Assembly (NCBI GenBank): GCA_020054095.1 | Contig: JAGVMA010000052.1 | Span: 124,001 to 188,000 of the forward strand | DNA: 64,000 bases | Origin: Bacteroidia bacterium | GTDB taxonomy: Bacteria; Bacteroidota; Bacteroidia; JADZBD01 | Direction: 5' to 3' | In this document: one piece after another, positions 18,171 to 27,697 of the stretch | Layout of the letters: each line of letters opens with the position of its first letter | Numbering within the stretch: the stretch's first letter is position 1 | Notes under the pieces: model-generated | What the model saw: only the letters and a program-made list of their open reading frames with translations | Told to the model about the DNA's origin: nothing | Database searches by the model: none | Program-made: the position numbers and the translations under genes

Positions 18171-19450
18171 TGGCAGCTCCATTAGCCGAGCGATTAAGGC
18201 CAAACTCGCTTAGTAATTACATAGGTCAAAAACACTTGGTAGGCGAAAATGCTGTGCTGCGGAAAGCAATTGAAAAAGGAATTTTGCCATCTATTATTTT
18301 ATGGGGACCACCCGGTGTAGGCAAAACCACATTAGCAAATATTATTGCAAAACAATTAAAGCGGCCATTTTATCAATTAAGCGCAATAAACTCAGGAGTG
18401 AAAGATATTAGAGAGGTAATTGAAAAAGCCAGAACCGGAACCCACGGTTTGTTTGCTGAAACTAATCCAGTACTTTTTATTGATGAGATACATCGGTTTA
18501 GCAAATCGCAACAAGACTCTTTGCTCGGTGCTGTGGAGCGTGGCGACATTACGCTTATAGGTGCAACTACTGAAAATCCTTCCTTTGAAGTTATATCAGC
18601 ACTATTATCGAGGAGCCAAGTGTATGTTTTAAAATCACTTGAAAAAGCCGAGCTTTTAGAATTGTTGAGCTTAGCGATAACTACCGATGTGGAGCTAAAA
18701 CGAAAAAAAATTGAAGTAAAAGAATATGAATCCTTGCTACGTTTATCCGGAGGCGATGCACGAAAATTATTAAATGTGCTTGAAATTGTTGTCAATGCAA
18801 TTGGCGAAAACGAAATAGTAATTGACAATGAAAATGTAAATGAAATAATACAGCAAAAAATTGCACTCTATGATAAATCAGGTGAGCAACATTATGATAT
18901 TATTTCGGCATTCATAAAATCAATAAGAGGCAGCGACCCTAACGCTGCTGTGTATTGGATGGCAAGAATGATAGAGGGTGGCGAAGACCCACTTTTTATT
19001 GCCCGCAGAATGATAATATTAGCATCGGAAGATATCGGGAACGCAAACCCAACTGCACTAGTGATAGCTACCAATTGTTTTAGTGCAGTAAACGTAATTG
19101 GTATGCCGGAGGCGAGAATTATATTATCGCAATGTGCTACGTATTTAGCTACATCTGCAAAAAGCAATGCTGCATATATAGCAATAGATGATGCAATAGA
19201 ATTAGTAAAAAAAACTGGCGACTTGCCGGTGCCATTGCACTTGCGAAATGCGCCAACTAAACTCATGAAAGAAATTGGTTACGGAAAAGATTATGAATAC
19301 GCACACAGCTACGATAACAATTTTGTGAATCAGGAATTTTTGCCCCAACAAATTAAAGGAACAAAATTATTTGAGCCCGGAAATAATTTGCGCGAAAAAG
19401 AATTACGTGATTTTTTGAAGCAGCGCTGGAAAGAAAAATACGGTTACTGA
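18170..19450 (+). CDS. rarA: Replication-associated recombination protein A (AAA ATPase)
   Basis: A 426-residue RarA/MgsA clamp-loader-like ATPase acting at stalled replication forks. Walker A is GPPGVGKTT, Walker B LFIDEIHRF, sensor GATTENPSF, arginine finger region SALLSRSQVY; the C-terminal tetramerisation domain contains GGEDPLFIARRMIILASEDIG (given here only as a landmark). It starts with GTG in the overlap TAGTG with the glycosyltransferase stop, a common coupled start. The only problem is the unrelated neighbour; the assignment itself is firm. Confidence 0.96.
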   Translation: MAAPLAERLRPNSLSNYIGQKHLVGENAVLRKAIEKGILPSIILWGPPGVGKTTLANIIAKQLKRPFYQLSAINSGVKDIREVIEKARTGTHGLFAETNPVLFIDEIHRFSKSQQDSLLGAVERGDITLIGATTENPSFEVISALLSRSQVYVLKSLEKAELLELLSLAITTDVELKRKKIEVKEYESLLRLSGGDARKLLNVLEIVVNAIGENEIVIDNENVNEIIQQKIALYDKSGEQHYDIISAFIKSIRGSDPNAAVYWMARMIEGGEDPLFIARRMIILASEDIGNANPTALVIATNCFSAVNVIGMPEARIILSQCATYLATSAKSNAAYIAIDDAIELVKKTGDLPVPLHLRNAPTKLMKEIGYGKDYEYAHSYDNNFVNQEFLPQQIKGTKLFEPGNNLREKELRDFLKQRWKEKYGY

Positions 19451-19457
19451 TAAACTA

Positions 19458-20180
19458 TTACAAACTCATTATATCTTTAAATTTAGCGGCTTGCCTGCGC
19501 GATATTTCTATCTGTTCGCCACCTTTCATTTTCACCATTAGCCCGCCATTAAACCACCCTTCCATGCTTTCTATCCATTTTAGATTAATGATGTGCTTAC
19601 GGCTTGCGCGAAAAAATGATTTTTGCGACAGGCGCTCATCCAAATAATTTAACGACCGCAAAATTAATGGACGATATTGACCGAAATATACACGCACATA
19701 ATTTCCCTCCGATTCGAATAATCGTATTTCAGATAACTTAACAAACCAGCATCTCTCACCATCTTTAACAAATACCTGATCTTCATCTGTTAATTGTAAA
19801 TTATCATTTTTAGAAATTAATTCTTTTTCGCTTTTTTCTATTGCGCGTTTAATTGCTGCGCCTAGTCTTTCTGTTTGCACGGGTTTTAATAAATAATCTA
19901 TTGCATTTACCTCAAATGCTCTTATTGCATACTCATCATAAGCGCTTATAAAAATAATTTTGGGAGCAAATTCTAAATCCCTGAGCATGTCAAAGCCATT
20001 TTTACCGGGCATTTGTATGTCCAAAAAAATTAAATCGGGTTGAAGCTCGGCTATTGATTTTAATGCCTGCTGCGCATTTGCGCACTCATCCACCAAATTA
20101 ATTTCGGGAAAATTTTTGAGCAACGATTTTAATTCCTGGCGAGCCAAGCGCTCATCATCTACAATAATGGCTTTAATCAT
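19458..20180 (-). CDS. LytTR family response regulator
   Basis: A 240-residue response regulator: receiver domain (1-120) with acidic pair Asp8-Asp9, phospho-acceptor Asp54 (FLDIQMPG), Ser in FISAYDEYA and Lys in LLKPV; then a C-terminal LytTR DNA-binding domain (about 140-240) with ESEGNYVRVYFG and FFRASRKHIINL. Its start overlaps the kinase stop (ATGA), so the pair is one operon. LytTR regulators bind imperfect direct repeats. Targets are unknown. Confidence 0.95.
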   Translation of the reverse strand: MIKAIIVDDERLARQELKSLLKNFPEINLVDECANAQQALKSIAELQPDLIFLDIQMPGKNGFDMLRDLEFAPKIIFISAYDEYAIRAFEVNAIDYLLKPVQTERLGAAIKRAIEKSEKELISKNDNLQLTDEDQVFVKDGERCWFVKLSEIRLFESEGNYVRVYFGQYRPLILRSLNYLDERLSQKSFFRASRKHIINLKWIESMEGWFNGGLMVKMKGGEQIEISRRQAAKFKDIMSL

Positions 20181-21217
20181 AATTTGGGTAATATTATTTT
20201 AGTTAAAACTTTTTTTGAATCATAATTAGTTAAAAGGAGCGAAGCTTTATCACCAAAAATTAAATGCAAGCGCTGTTTTGTATTTATAATTCCAAATCCT
20301 GTTTCGGATTTCTGCGATGATAATTGCCCACAGTTGATTACTTCAATCTGCATTTTATCGTCAGTTACTTTGGCATTTATAGAAATTTCACCGCCTTCTG
20401 GTAATTTAGAAATGCCGTGCTTAATTCCGTTTTCCACAATTGTTTGAAGCAGCATAGGCGGTATTTCGTAATCGAGTGCGGTGGCATCTATATCATATTT
20501 TGTAGTTAGTCGCTCTTCAAAGCGAGTAGTTTCTAAATTCAAATAATCTTTAACCAAAAGCATTTCTTCTGAAAAGGGAATTAGTCTTTTTTTGCCCATC
20601 AGTAATGTGTTTCGCAAAATATTGGAAAGCTGCGTAATTGCTTCTTTTGATTTAGATGGGTCTTCATCTACCAATGCTCTTATACTATTCATGGAATTAA
20701 AAATGAAATGCGGATTAAGTTGCGATTTAAGTTTGTTCAACTCTATCTCAACCACTGATGCTTGCCAGCGTAAATTTTCAATTTCAGAAAGGCGATAATT
20801 TTTTATATAGTGTATTAAAAAATAAATGAGCGACCATACTATAAAAACAAAATTTATGCTCACAATATTGGTTAGCATAGTTGCCGACATTAAATAATCC
20901 ATCAAAAAACTTACATTAAAAACAATGTACTCTACAAATGCTTGTGTAATAGCAAACACAGAGGCAAACACTAAACATAAAAGTAACAGAATGGGCGTGA
21001 GTTGCAAAGGTTTTAAATCCTTCAATTTCAGTTTTAAAATGAGTAATCTGTAAAGGTGTGAGAAAAAAATACCCAGCACGAAAATCAAGAAAAGACTAAA
21101 CGCACTTTCAGGCGTAATTTTAAAACCAAGAATTATTTGAGTGTAAAAACCTATGAGAAGTGTGTAGAAAAACCACCCACATGTTTGGCTAAACCAATAT
21201 AACGATTGCCTGTTCAT
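20177..21217 (-). CDS. LytS/YehU-type sensor histidine kinase
   Basis: A 346-residue membrane kinase with four hydrophobic segments in the first ~150 residues and no periplasmic sensor domain, then a short linker and a His_kinase domain: LNPHFIFNSMNSIRAL carries the phospho-acceptor His, and PPMLLQTIVENGIKHG and GFGIINTKQRL are the N and G boxes of the ATPase part. It pairs with the overlapping LytTR regulator. M61 protease gene lies 10 bases upstream on the same strand, so all three may be co-transcribed. Confidence 0.95.
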   Translation of the reverse strand: MNRQSLYWFSQTCGWFFYTLLIGFYTQIILGFKITPESAFSLFLIFVLGIFFSHLYRLLILKLKLKDLKPLQLTPILLLLCLVFASVFAITQAFVEYIVFNVSFLMDYLMSATMLTNIVSINFVFIVWSLIYFLIHYIKNYRLSEIENLRWQASVVEIELNKLKSQLNPHFIFNSMNSIRALVDEDPSKSKEAITQLSNILRNTLLMGKKRLIPFSEEMLLVKDYLNLETTRFEERLTTKYDIDATALDYEIPPMLLQTIVENGIKHGISKLPEGGEISINAKVTDDKMQIEVINCGQLSSQKSETGFGIINTKQRLHLIFGDKASLLLTNYDSKKVLTKIILPKL

Positions 21218-21226
21218 TCATTATTA

Positions 21227-23074
21227 TTACTGTGGCTGAAGCCATGCGTTCCTTAACTTTAGTTGAGCATCGGTAGCTTTTTCGTTTAATGAAATAACAT
21301 GTTTTTCAGATACGTTTACTTTAAACACTTTCGATTTTAAAGTCATTTTTTTGTACTTGCCATTTTTTGTAGGGCGCATTATAACCACCTTGAGTTTTTT
21401 AACATTTTCGGCATTGCCCAAAAAGCCACCAATTACTTTTTTAATATTATTTATCGTTAACTTTTCTCCGTTCCACGATACAATTTCATCTCCTTCCATA
21501 AACCCAAGTTTTTTACCAAAATCGTCCATCGTTTGCGTGCCGGCAACCACAAACTGCCCATTATCTGTATTGTAACCAATATCAAATCCGCCAAACGAAT
21601 AAGCTTGCACTGTAACTTTATCAATATAAGTAACGCCTACCATTTCAAACATTTCTTTTATCGGCAAAGGATTAGGGCCACTCACATATTTTTTAAAAAA
21701 TTCAGCAATTTCGGGGTATGTCAATTCCGTAATTTTGGCAAACAGTTCGTCATCTTTAAACGATTTGTTTTTTCCGTAGGTTTTAGCTAAATCACGCATT
21801 AAATTTTGTATTCCATACTTTCCACCGGATAGCGAACGAAGTTTAATATCTAAACACATACCTATCAAAGCGCCTTTTAAATAAACATTAGAGTATTGTT
21901 TACTATGTTCGCCCAAGCAGCCTTTGCTCATTTCTGTAAATGGTAAATCATCCTTAAACTGCTCGGCACCATATAGCTTTTCGCGAAGCATATCTAAATA
22001 TTCTTCTTTTGAAATTAAGCCATACATCACTTGCATGTGTCCGGCTGCGTATTCGGTACAGCCTTCATACATCCATAAGTGTTGCGACATTTGCGGATTG
22101 TTAAAATCAAAATTCCCAATTTCTTCCGAATGAATATTTAGAGGCGTAACGATGTGAAAAAATTCGTGCGAAGCAACATCGCGTATCATCTGAACAATTT
22201 TTTCTTCTTCTTGTTCCATTAAAAAATAAAGTGAAGAATAAGAATGCTCCAAAGCACCTGAAGCGCCTGAGCCACCAGTTTTATCAGTAAGGTAAATGAG
22301 AAAAGCATATTTTTCAACCGGCAGTTTTCCTCCCAAATATTTCATTTGCGCATTTAGCATTTCATCAAGTTTTGATGCCAAAAATTTGCCGCTCACTTTC
22401 TTATTGGGTGAGAAAACCGAAATTAAAACTTTAGCACCGCCTACATTAATTGTAGCTGTATCGGGCATGGTGTACATAATTGGCGAATCAACTAAGTGAT
22501 TATAGTTTTCGGCAGTAAAAATGTCGGTGGTACTTGCGAAACTAACATCAGTCATTCCGGTAGCGCCAAAAAAACCTTGCGGTTTTGTAACCGTAATTTT
22601 AAACGACATGGTTTTCATTCCATCAAAATATCCGAAAAAGCCATGTGTATTTATCATGAAATTTTTGCCGTCTTGTATATTCGTCCCTCCCGGCTCGAAT
22701 ACAAAATTTTCTTTAATCTCTGTATCCCAGGTATCCTCAACCCAATACTCAATTGCGGCAAGTGATCTCGCATTTTTTATTTTCCATGCGTTTACATCCG
22801 AATGGTCAACGGTTAGCAAATTCCCTTGCGCATCACGCGCTTTAAAATCAGAAACAAATCTGCCAAAATCATATATATCATAAGTTCCCGGTACTATTTT
22901 GGGCATGTAAAATACAACTTCATCTGTAGTAATAGCAGGCGGAGTAAGTAATACCTGCAGTTTATCATCCACCACACTCCTGATATTTAACTTATAGTTA
23001 TATACATTGCCTTGAGCTAAAGAGATAACAGAAATTAATATGAAACAAAATAAATTTAAAATCCTTTTACGCAT
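21227..23074 (-). CDS. M61 family aminopeptidase with PDZ domain
   Basis: A 615-residue exported zinc peptidase of the M61 (glycyl aminopeptidase) family. Signal peptide MRKRILNLFCFILISVISLAQG. The zinc motif is SHEFFHIVTPLNIHS with the third ligand Glu in WMYEGCTEYAAGH, as the family requires. A C-terminal PDZ domain (about 480-580; GFDIGYNTDNGQFVVAGT, MEGDEIVSWNGEKL) follows. The N-terminal third is a beta-sandwich domain typical of M61. Likely acts in the periplasm on peptides with N-terminal Gly/Ala. Confidence 0.92.
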   Translation of the reverse strand: MRKRILNLFCFILISVISLAQGNVYNYKLNIRSVVDDKLQVLLTPPAITTDEVVFYMPKIVPGTYDIYDFGRFVSDFKARDAQGNLLTVDHSDVNAWKIKNARSLAAIEYWVEDTWDTEIKENFVFEPGGTNIQDGKNFMINTHGFFGYFDGMKTMSFKITVTKPQGFFGATGMTDVSFASTTDIFTAENYNHLVDSPIMYTMPDTATINVGGAKVLISVFSPNKKVSGKFLASKLDEMLNAQMKYLGGKLPVEKYAFLIYLTDKTGGSGASGALEHSYSSLYFLMEQEEEKIVQMIRDVASHEFFHIVTPLNIHSEEIGNFDFNNPQMSQHLWMYEGCTEYAAGHMQVMYGLISKEEYLDMLREKLYGAEQFKDDLPFTEMSKGCLGEHSKQYSNVYLKGALIGMCLDIKLRSLSGGKYGIQNLMRDLAKTYGKNKSFKDDELFAKITELTYPEIAEFFKKYVSGPNPLPIKEMFEMVGVTYIDKVTVQAYSFGGFDIGYNTDNGQFVVAGTQTMDDFGKKLGFMEGDEIVSWNGEKLTINNIKKVIGGFLGNAENVKKLKVVIMRPTKNGKYKKMTLKSKVFKVNVSEKHVISLNEKATDAQLKLRNAWLQPQ

Positions 23075-23284
23075 ATATTTTTTTTATGATTTCAGTAAAA
23101 ATAAGACTATTTGGCAATTTGGATGCAATATTTACATGAGTGGTTTTTACAATCTACAATAGGTCGTAGCGGTTTTATCAGATAACATTTATGCAGTATC
23201 AGCTCAATTATTAAACGACAAATGTTAGCTTCTTAGCTAAAAATATAACGTACACAAAAAATATTTTCTCATTTTTACCGCGCA

Positions 23285-24160
23285 TTGAAAAATACACTTG
23301 TCATAATTGTATTTAGTTGGTTTACTCAGCAGCAATTTTTACTTGCCCAAGTTGATACAAATCACATAAATATTATTGATTCGCTTGAAGGCGAAATTGA
23401 TGAAGACGAAATTTTGAAAACTGTCAAATACAACGATTCCTTAATTCAGAACAAACCTGCATATTATTTATACCGCCAGTGGGACACCACCAATATACAC
23501 CCGCTAAAAGTTGATTTAACACAAATGAAAGATACGATTAGATTACTTTTAGTGTATGACAAAAACTGCGATTTCCGTATTCCGTTTGCCGGAAACGTTA
23601 CTTCTTCCTTCGGCTACAGGCGCGGAAGGGCGCATAACGGAACAGATATTGACTTAGAAACAGGCGATACTGTAAGGTGCATGTTTGATGGTGTGGTGCG
23701 CATTGCTAAAAAAAACAAAGGTTATGGTAATGTAGTTATCGTGAGGCATAACAATGGTTTAGAAACTGTTTACGCCCATTTATCAAAAATAAATGTGTTG
23801 CCCGATGAGTATGTTCAAGCAGGCACCGTAATTGGCTTAGGTGGTAACACCGGGCGTTCTACAGGTAGTCATTTGCATTTTGAATTACGCTATTTAGGCA
23901 ATGCTATTAATCCGGCCGATGCCATTGACTTTAAACAGCAAAAATTAAAAAATGATACGCTCGCAATCACCCAAAAAACTTTTAAAGTTGTAAAACCTGT
24001 TTACAAAGGCGGTGGCGGCAAATATTACACTGTTAAAAAAGGCGATACACTTTCTAAAATTGCAAAAATGCACGGAACCACCGTAGCAAAGCTTTGCAAA
24101 CTAAATGGTATTAAAGCCACTACTCCTTTAAAAATAGGCCGAAAACTAAAAGTGAGATAA
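23285..24160 (+). CDS. M23 peptidase with LysM domain (TTG start)
   Basis: A 291-residue cell-wall endopeptidase. The start is TTG at 23285, chosen because it begins a good signal peptide (MKNTLVIIVFSWFTQQQFLLAQ) and no ATG lies nearby. M23 domain at about 105-215 with zinc ligands in AHNGTDID and GSHLHFEL and the conserved YGNVVIVRHNNGLETVYAH core. A C-terminal LysM repeat (about 245-291; YYTVKKGDTLSKIAKMHG) binds peptidoglycan. Both catalytic motifs are intact, so it should be an active DD-endopeptidase rather than an EnvC-like activator. Confidence 0.92.
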   Translation: MKNTLVIIVFSWFTQQQFLLAQVDTNHINIIDSLEGEIDEDEILKTVKYNDSLIQNKPAYYLYRQWDTTNIHPLKVDLTQMKDTIRLLLVYDKNCDFRIPFAGNVTSSFGYRRGRAHNGTDIDLETGDTVRCMFDGVVRIAKKNKGYGNVVIVRHNNGLETVYAHLSKINVLPDEYVQAGTVIGLGGNTGRSTGSHLHFELRYLGNAINPADAIDFKQQKLKNDTLAITQKTFKVVKPVYKGGGGKYYTVKKGDTLSKIAKMHGTTVAKLCKLNGIKATTPLKIGRKLKVR

Positions 24161-24234
24161 TTTCCGCTCATCACTTTTCTTCCTGCTGCGCTTCATTCTT
24201 TTAGTATTTTTATGTTTCAAAAAAATAATTGAAC

Positions 24235-26280
24235 ATGAAACAATTTTTATTTCTTTCTATTTCAGCAACGGCAGTTTTTTGTTTTAGCTGTGGTACCAAC
24301 ACCGAAACAAAAATAGAAAAGATAAAACCCGATTTTTTATCAAGCAATCTTGATTCTACAGTTAATCCATCAGAAAATTTTTTCATGTTCGCTAATGGCG
24401 GATGGATTAAAAAAAACCCGATACCGGGCACCGAAAGCCGATGGGGAATTGGCAACATGGTAGATGACGAGATTTACAACAAGCTGCGTACCGTTTGCGA
24501 AAAATCGGTTACGGCAAGCACCAAAAATGTAAGTAATGAGCAACGTATGATTGGCGACTTTTATTTCACGGCTATGGATACGCAAAACATTGAATCAAAA
24601 GGGGTAGAGCCATTAATGCCAATTATTGAAAAAACCAATGCCATAAAATCGGCAAACGAGCTAACCGAGCAAATTGCTTATTTACAAAGCATAAATGTGG
24701 GCGCAGTTTTTAGTTTTTATGTGAGCCAAGATAGCAAAAACAGCAGCAAATATGCTTTGTATGCAATGCAAGGTGGCTTAGGCCTGCCTAACCGCGATTA
24801 CTATTTAAAAACCGATGAGCGTGTTACCGAAATACGTAAAAAATACATCGAGTACATTCAGCAAACATTAAACAAAATAGGCGTTACCGATGCCGAGAAA
24901 GCAGCGCAGCAAGTATTTAACTTAGAAAAAGAATTGGCAACCGCATCACGATCTCTCGAAAATTTACGCGACCCGTACAAAAACTACAACCCAAAGACTA
25001 CTGACGAATTTCAGAAAATAACTCCCTCGTTTGGTTGGACTAAGTTTTTTACAAACGTGGGTATAACAAAGGTTGACACAATTGTTGTAGGTCAGCCCGA
25101 ATTTTTCACTGCAACCGAAAAGCTACTAAAATTTACTCCACTCTCGGTCTGGAAAAATTATTTGAATTGGCAGTTGGTTATCACTTATGCAGAAAAATTA
25201 AATAAAAATTTTGCCGATGCCGATTTTAATTTTTACAGCACTACACTATATGGCGTAAAAAAACAACGACCGCGCTGGAAACGAATGATAGATGATGCCA
25301 ACGAAAGCATAGGCGATTTATTGGGGCAAATATTTGTGAAAGAATATTTTTCGCCAAAAGCAAAAGAGCGTTACTCAAAAATGGTGGATGATGTGATGCT
25401 ATCATACAAAGAACATATTGAAAAGTTAGATTGGATGAGCGATGAAACAAAACAAAAAGCACTTAAAAAACTTGGCACCGTAACTAAAAAAGTGGGCTAT
25501 CCAGATAAGTGGAAAGATTTTTCGAGCATGACCATTGGAAGAAAATCGTATGTAGAAAATGCAATAAATATTAATAAGTTTTGGGTTAACTATTACCTCA
25601 ATAAATTAGGCAAACCGGTTGACAGAAGTGAGTGGGGAATGAATCCGCAAACGTATAATGCTTACTACAACCCATCGAACAACGAAATTGTTTTGCCTGC
25701 TGCAATTTTTGCTGTTGCGGGTTATACCGATGAAGAGCTGGATGATGCGCTTGTATATGGCTATGCGGGTGCTTCTACCATTGGCCACGAAATAACACAT
25801 GGGTTTGATGACGAAGGTCGGCAATTTGACGAAGTGGGAAATTTAAAAGCATGGTGGACAAAAGAGGATGAAGAAAAATTTATTAAAAAAGCTAACATGT
25901 ATATAATGCAGTTTAATAATTATGTTGTGCTTGATAGTTTGCACGTAAACGGACAAGCCACCCTTGGCGAAAACATTGCCGACCTTGGCGGAATTGTTAT
26001 CGCATTGGATGCGTTTAAGAAAACCGAACAATATAAAAAGGGCGAAAAAATTGGTGGCCTCACTCCTATTCAGCGTTTCTTTTTAGGTTATTCGCTTGGT
26101 TGGCTTGGCCACCAAACTAACGAACGCTTAGCCAATCAGATATTAACCGATGTGCACTCACCTGCATACTTGCGAGTTAATGGTCCGTTTAGCAACATAC
26201 CCGATTTTTACACTGCATTTAACATAAAAGAAAATAGCCCAATGTGGCGCGCTGATAGTTTGCGTGTTACAATATGGTAA
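24235..26280 (+). CDS. M13 family (neprilysin-like) metallopeptidase, lipoprotein
   Basis: A 681-residue M13 endopeptidase. ATG 24235 starts a lipoprotein signal with the lipobox-like FSC at Cys19, so it is probably anchored to a membrane facing the periplasm or outside. Zinc motif HEITHGFDDEGRQFD, third ligand in GENIADLGG, and the substrate-binding NAYYNPSNNEIVLPAA. The N-terminal part begins with the family's VNPSENFFMFANGGWIKKNP. C-terminal residue is Trp (RVTIW), as in most M13 proteins. Degrades small peptides up to about 40 residues. The decayed thioredoxin-like pseudogene begins 7 bases after its stop. Confidence 0.95.
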   Translation: MKQFLFLSISATAVFCFSCGTNTETKIEKIKPDFLSSNLDSTVNPSENFFMFANGGWIKKNPIPGTESRWGIGNMVDDEIYNKLRTVCEKSVTASTKNVSNEQRMIGDFYFTAMDTQNIESKGVEPLMPIIEKTNAIKSANELTEQIAYLQSINVGAVFSFYVSQDSKNSSKYALYAMQGGLGLPNRDYYLKTDERVTEIRKKYIEYIQQTLNKIGVTDAEKAAQQVFNLEKELATASRSLENLRDPYKNYNPKTTDEFQKITPSFGWTKFFTNVGITKVDTIVVGQPEFFTATEKLLKFTPLSVWKNYLNWQLVITYAEKLNKNFADADFNFYSTTLYGVKKQRPRWKRMIDDANESIGDLLGQIFVKEYFSPKAKERYSKMVDDVMLSYKEHIEKLDWMSDETKQKALKKLGTVTKKVGYPDKWKDFSSMTIGRKSYVENAININKFWVNYYLNKLGKPVDRSEWGMNPQTYNAYYNPSNNEIVLPAAIFAVAGYTDEELDDALVYGYAGASTIGHEITHGFDDEGRQFDEVGNLKAWWTKEDEEKFIKKANMYIMQFNNYVVLDSLHVNGQATLGENIADLGGIVIALDAFKKTEQYKKGEKIGGLTPIQRFFLGYSLGWLGHQTNERLANQILTDVHSPAYLRVNGPFSNIPDFYTAFNIKENSPMWRADSLRVTIW

Positions 26281-26287
26281 TGTAATT

Positions 26288-26804
26288 TTGGTAAAATCAA
26301 AATTATTAATTCATTCTTTTTTTTACAACACTTGCACTTGGTTGTCAGGCACAATCTACTTCCCAAAACTTTTCCAAAACGGATTGTAACAATGTAACAC
26401 ATACGCTTTTCAATTATTTAGATGCCGGCAAAATAGTTGTAATTGAATTTGGGATGGGATGCAGTACTTGTATAACTGCCGGGCAAAATCTATCGAATGT
26501 AAATTCGTACTACACCGCTAACAATCCGGGAAAAGTAATTTTTCTTTACATGGATTATTTTCTGACACCGATTATGTTGCAAACGATAGCGTTGCGATAA
26601 TGAATGCAATTAATACCGCCATAGCAGATCCGGCAGGCATAGTAAAAAGCTAAAACTATCAAACCAAATATCTGGAGACTACTCGCACCGTAGTAGCGGA
26701 TACGAAGAAAAAAAAACAAAGCAGTCTATTGTTATGGGAGTGTAATTGATATGGGAAATGTGGGAAAAGATGGAATAGAATTAAAATCAATTTCTACATT
26801 TTGA
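26288..26804 (+). pseudogene. Decayed thioredoxin-like exported protein
   Basis: No intact frame, but pieces in three frames read as one protein. A TTG at 26288 begins MVKSKLLIHSFF, then a shift in the T run near 26315-26324 continues as TTLALGCQAQ (signal peptide or lipobox) and DCNNVTHTLFNYLDAGKIVVIEFGMGCSTC (CxxC), VNSYYTANNPGKVIFLYMD. A second shift near 26547-26555 leads to SDTDYVANDSVAIMNAIN...GIVKS and a stop at 26651. Further pieces (GDYSHRSSGYEE, then KAVYCYGSVIDMGN...STF) run to 26804 after another shift. The CxxC and the LDAGKIVVI segment resemble secreted thioredoxin-like proteins of Bacteroidota. It is dead unless repaired by assembly correction; three shifts make simple sequencing error unlikely. 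Confidence 0.6.
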
Positions 26805-27004
26805 TATCCAGGTAAAAAACAGTGGTTTTAAAACTTAAAAAGCAATAACAAAAAACAGGACTTCTCAGTTGCAATTACATGGAGGTTTGTGCAATTGAAA
26901 AAAATTTGTTCTTTATAATACTGCTTAGTGAAGATGAATTGGTGAACGATCTTGTTTCGTCTTTCCATCCGGCTTACGCCAGTATGTATTTCATCTATAG
27001 TTAG
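26805..27004. other. Non-coding stretch after the pseudogene
   Basis: Short fragments such as FDIQVKNSGFKT directly follow in another frame and may be the eroded tail of the same pseudogene. Beyond about 26840 I see no coding signal, promoter or repeat that I can support. Confidence 0.4.
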
Positions 27005-27054
27005 AAAAAAGCCCCGCTACCTTCGACTACACTCAGGATGACCGCGGGGCTTTT
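27005..27054 (-). terminator. Terminator carrying a dispersed repeat in its loop
   Basis: GCCCCGC (27011-27017) pairs with GCGGGGC (27044-27050), flanked by A and T tracts. On the minus strand it ends the Cys-rich lipoprotein gene with a run of six T. The loop is 26 nt, unusually long, and is almost entirely the repeat listed separately. The arms equal those of the 2644 terminator, whose loop has only 3 nt. Confidence 0.8.
27019..27042 (-). repeat. Dispersed GTCATCCTGAG...GTCGAAGG repeat
   Basis: On the minus strand the 24 bases read GTCATCCTGAG, TGTA, GTCGAAGGT. This matches, as I recall it, an intergenic sequence present in many copies in Bacteroidota genomes (GTCATCCTGAGCG-A-GTCGAAGG). 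Only one copy is in the window. Confidence 0.55.
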
Positions 27055-27067
27055 ATTTTATTATCAA

Positions 27068-27646
27068 TTATTTTTTTACTTCTTTTTTATCGCCCATCAT
27101 TTCTTTGCAAGTAGTCATGCACGATTCCATGTTTTTAGTGCAATTAGCTTTGCATTCCATGTATTTGGTTTGCATATCAGCTGCCATCATTTGTGCTGCC
27201 GAAAGTTGAGTTTGAAACTCACCTAATTGTTTCATCGCATCGGCATCGTTCATTTCGCCTTTGTTCACTTTTTCTTTAAACGAAGCGAATTTTGCAGCCG
27301 TGCTATCCATCATTGGTTTAGCATCTTCCATTTGCTTAAGCATGCCGTTCAATACTTCCATATCTTTTCCGCATGCCGATTTCATGATTGAATCACAAGC
27401 TTTCTTACCTTTTTCATCGCATGTTTTAGAACACTCATCCATCATACTTTTACACGATGTTTCGCACGATGCAATGCAATTTTTAATGGAGTCGTTCCAA
27501 GCCATAGCAGTGGTACCAAAAGTTGACCAAGCGCTATCGAAAGAAGCTACTGCATTTTTAGTAGCATCAGATGTGCCACCACCGCAAGCTGTAAGCAAAA
27601 ATAATCCTGCTGTTACTGCTGCTAAAAATAATTTTGTTGTTTTCAT
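27068..27646 (-). CDS. Cysteine-rich lipoprotein of unknown function
   Basis: A 192-residue lipoprotein: signal MKTTKLFLAAVTAGLFLLTAC with lipobox LTAC (Cys21). The mature part is helical with two Cys clusters at regular spacing: CIASCETSCKSMMDEC, SKTCDEKGKKACD, SACG in the first half, and CKANCTKNMESCMTTC near the C-terminus. It is also Met- and Lys-rich, with no CxxC thioredoxin motif and no heme-binding CxxCH. The pattern CxxxCxxxC with helices suggests a metal-binding or disulfide-braced helical hairpin, which is inference. No family recognised. It ends in the repeat-bearing terminator. Confidence 0.82.
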   Translation of the reverse strand: MKTTKLFLAAVTAGLFLLTACGGGTSDATKNAVASFDSAWSTFGTTAMAWNDSIKNCIASCETSCKSMMDECSKTCDEKGKKACDSIMKSACGKDMEVLNGMLKQMEDAKPMMDSTAAKFASFKEKVNKGEMNDADAMKQLGEFQTQLSAAQMMAADMQTKYMECKANCTKNMESCMTTCKEMMGDKKEVKK

Positions 27647-27697
27647 TTTCTGTTTTTAGGGTTAAAATTTATAGATGCAAATATATAAAACTTATTA

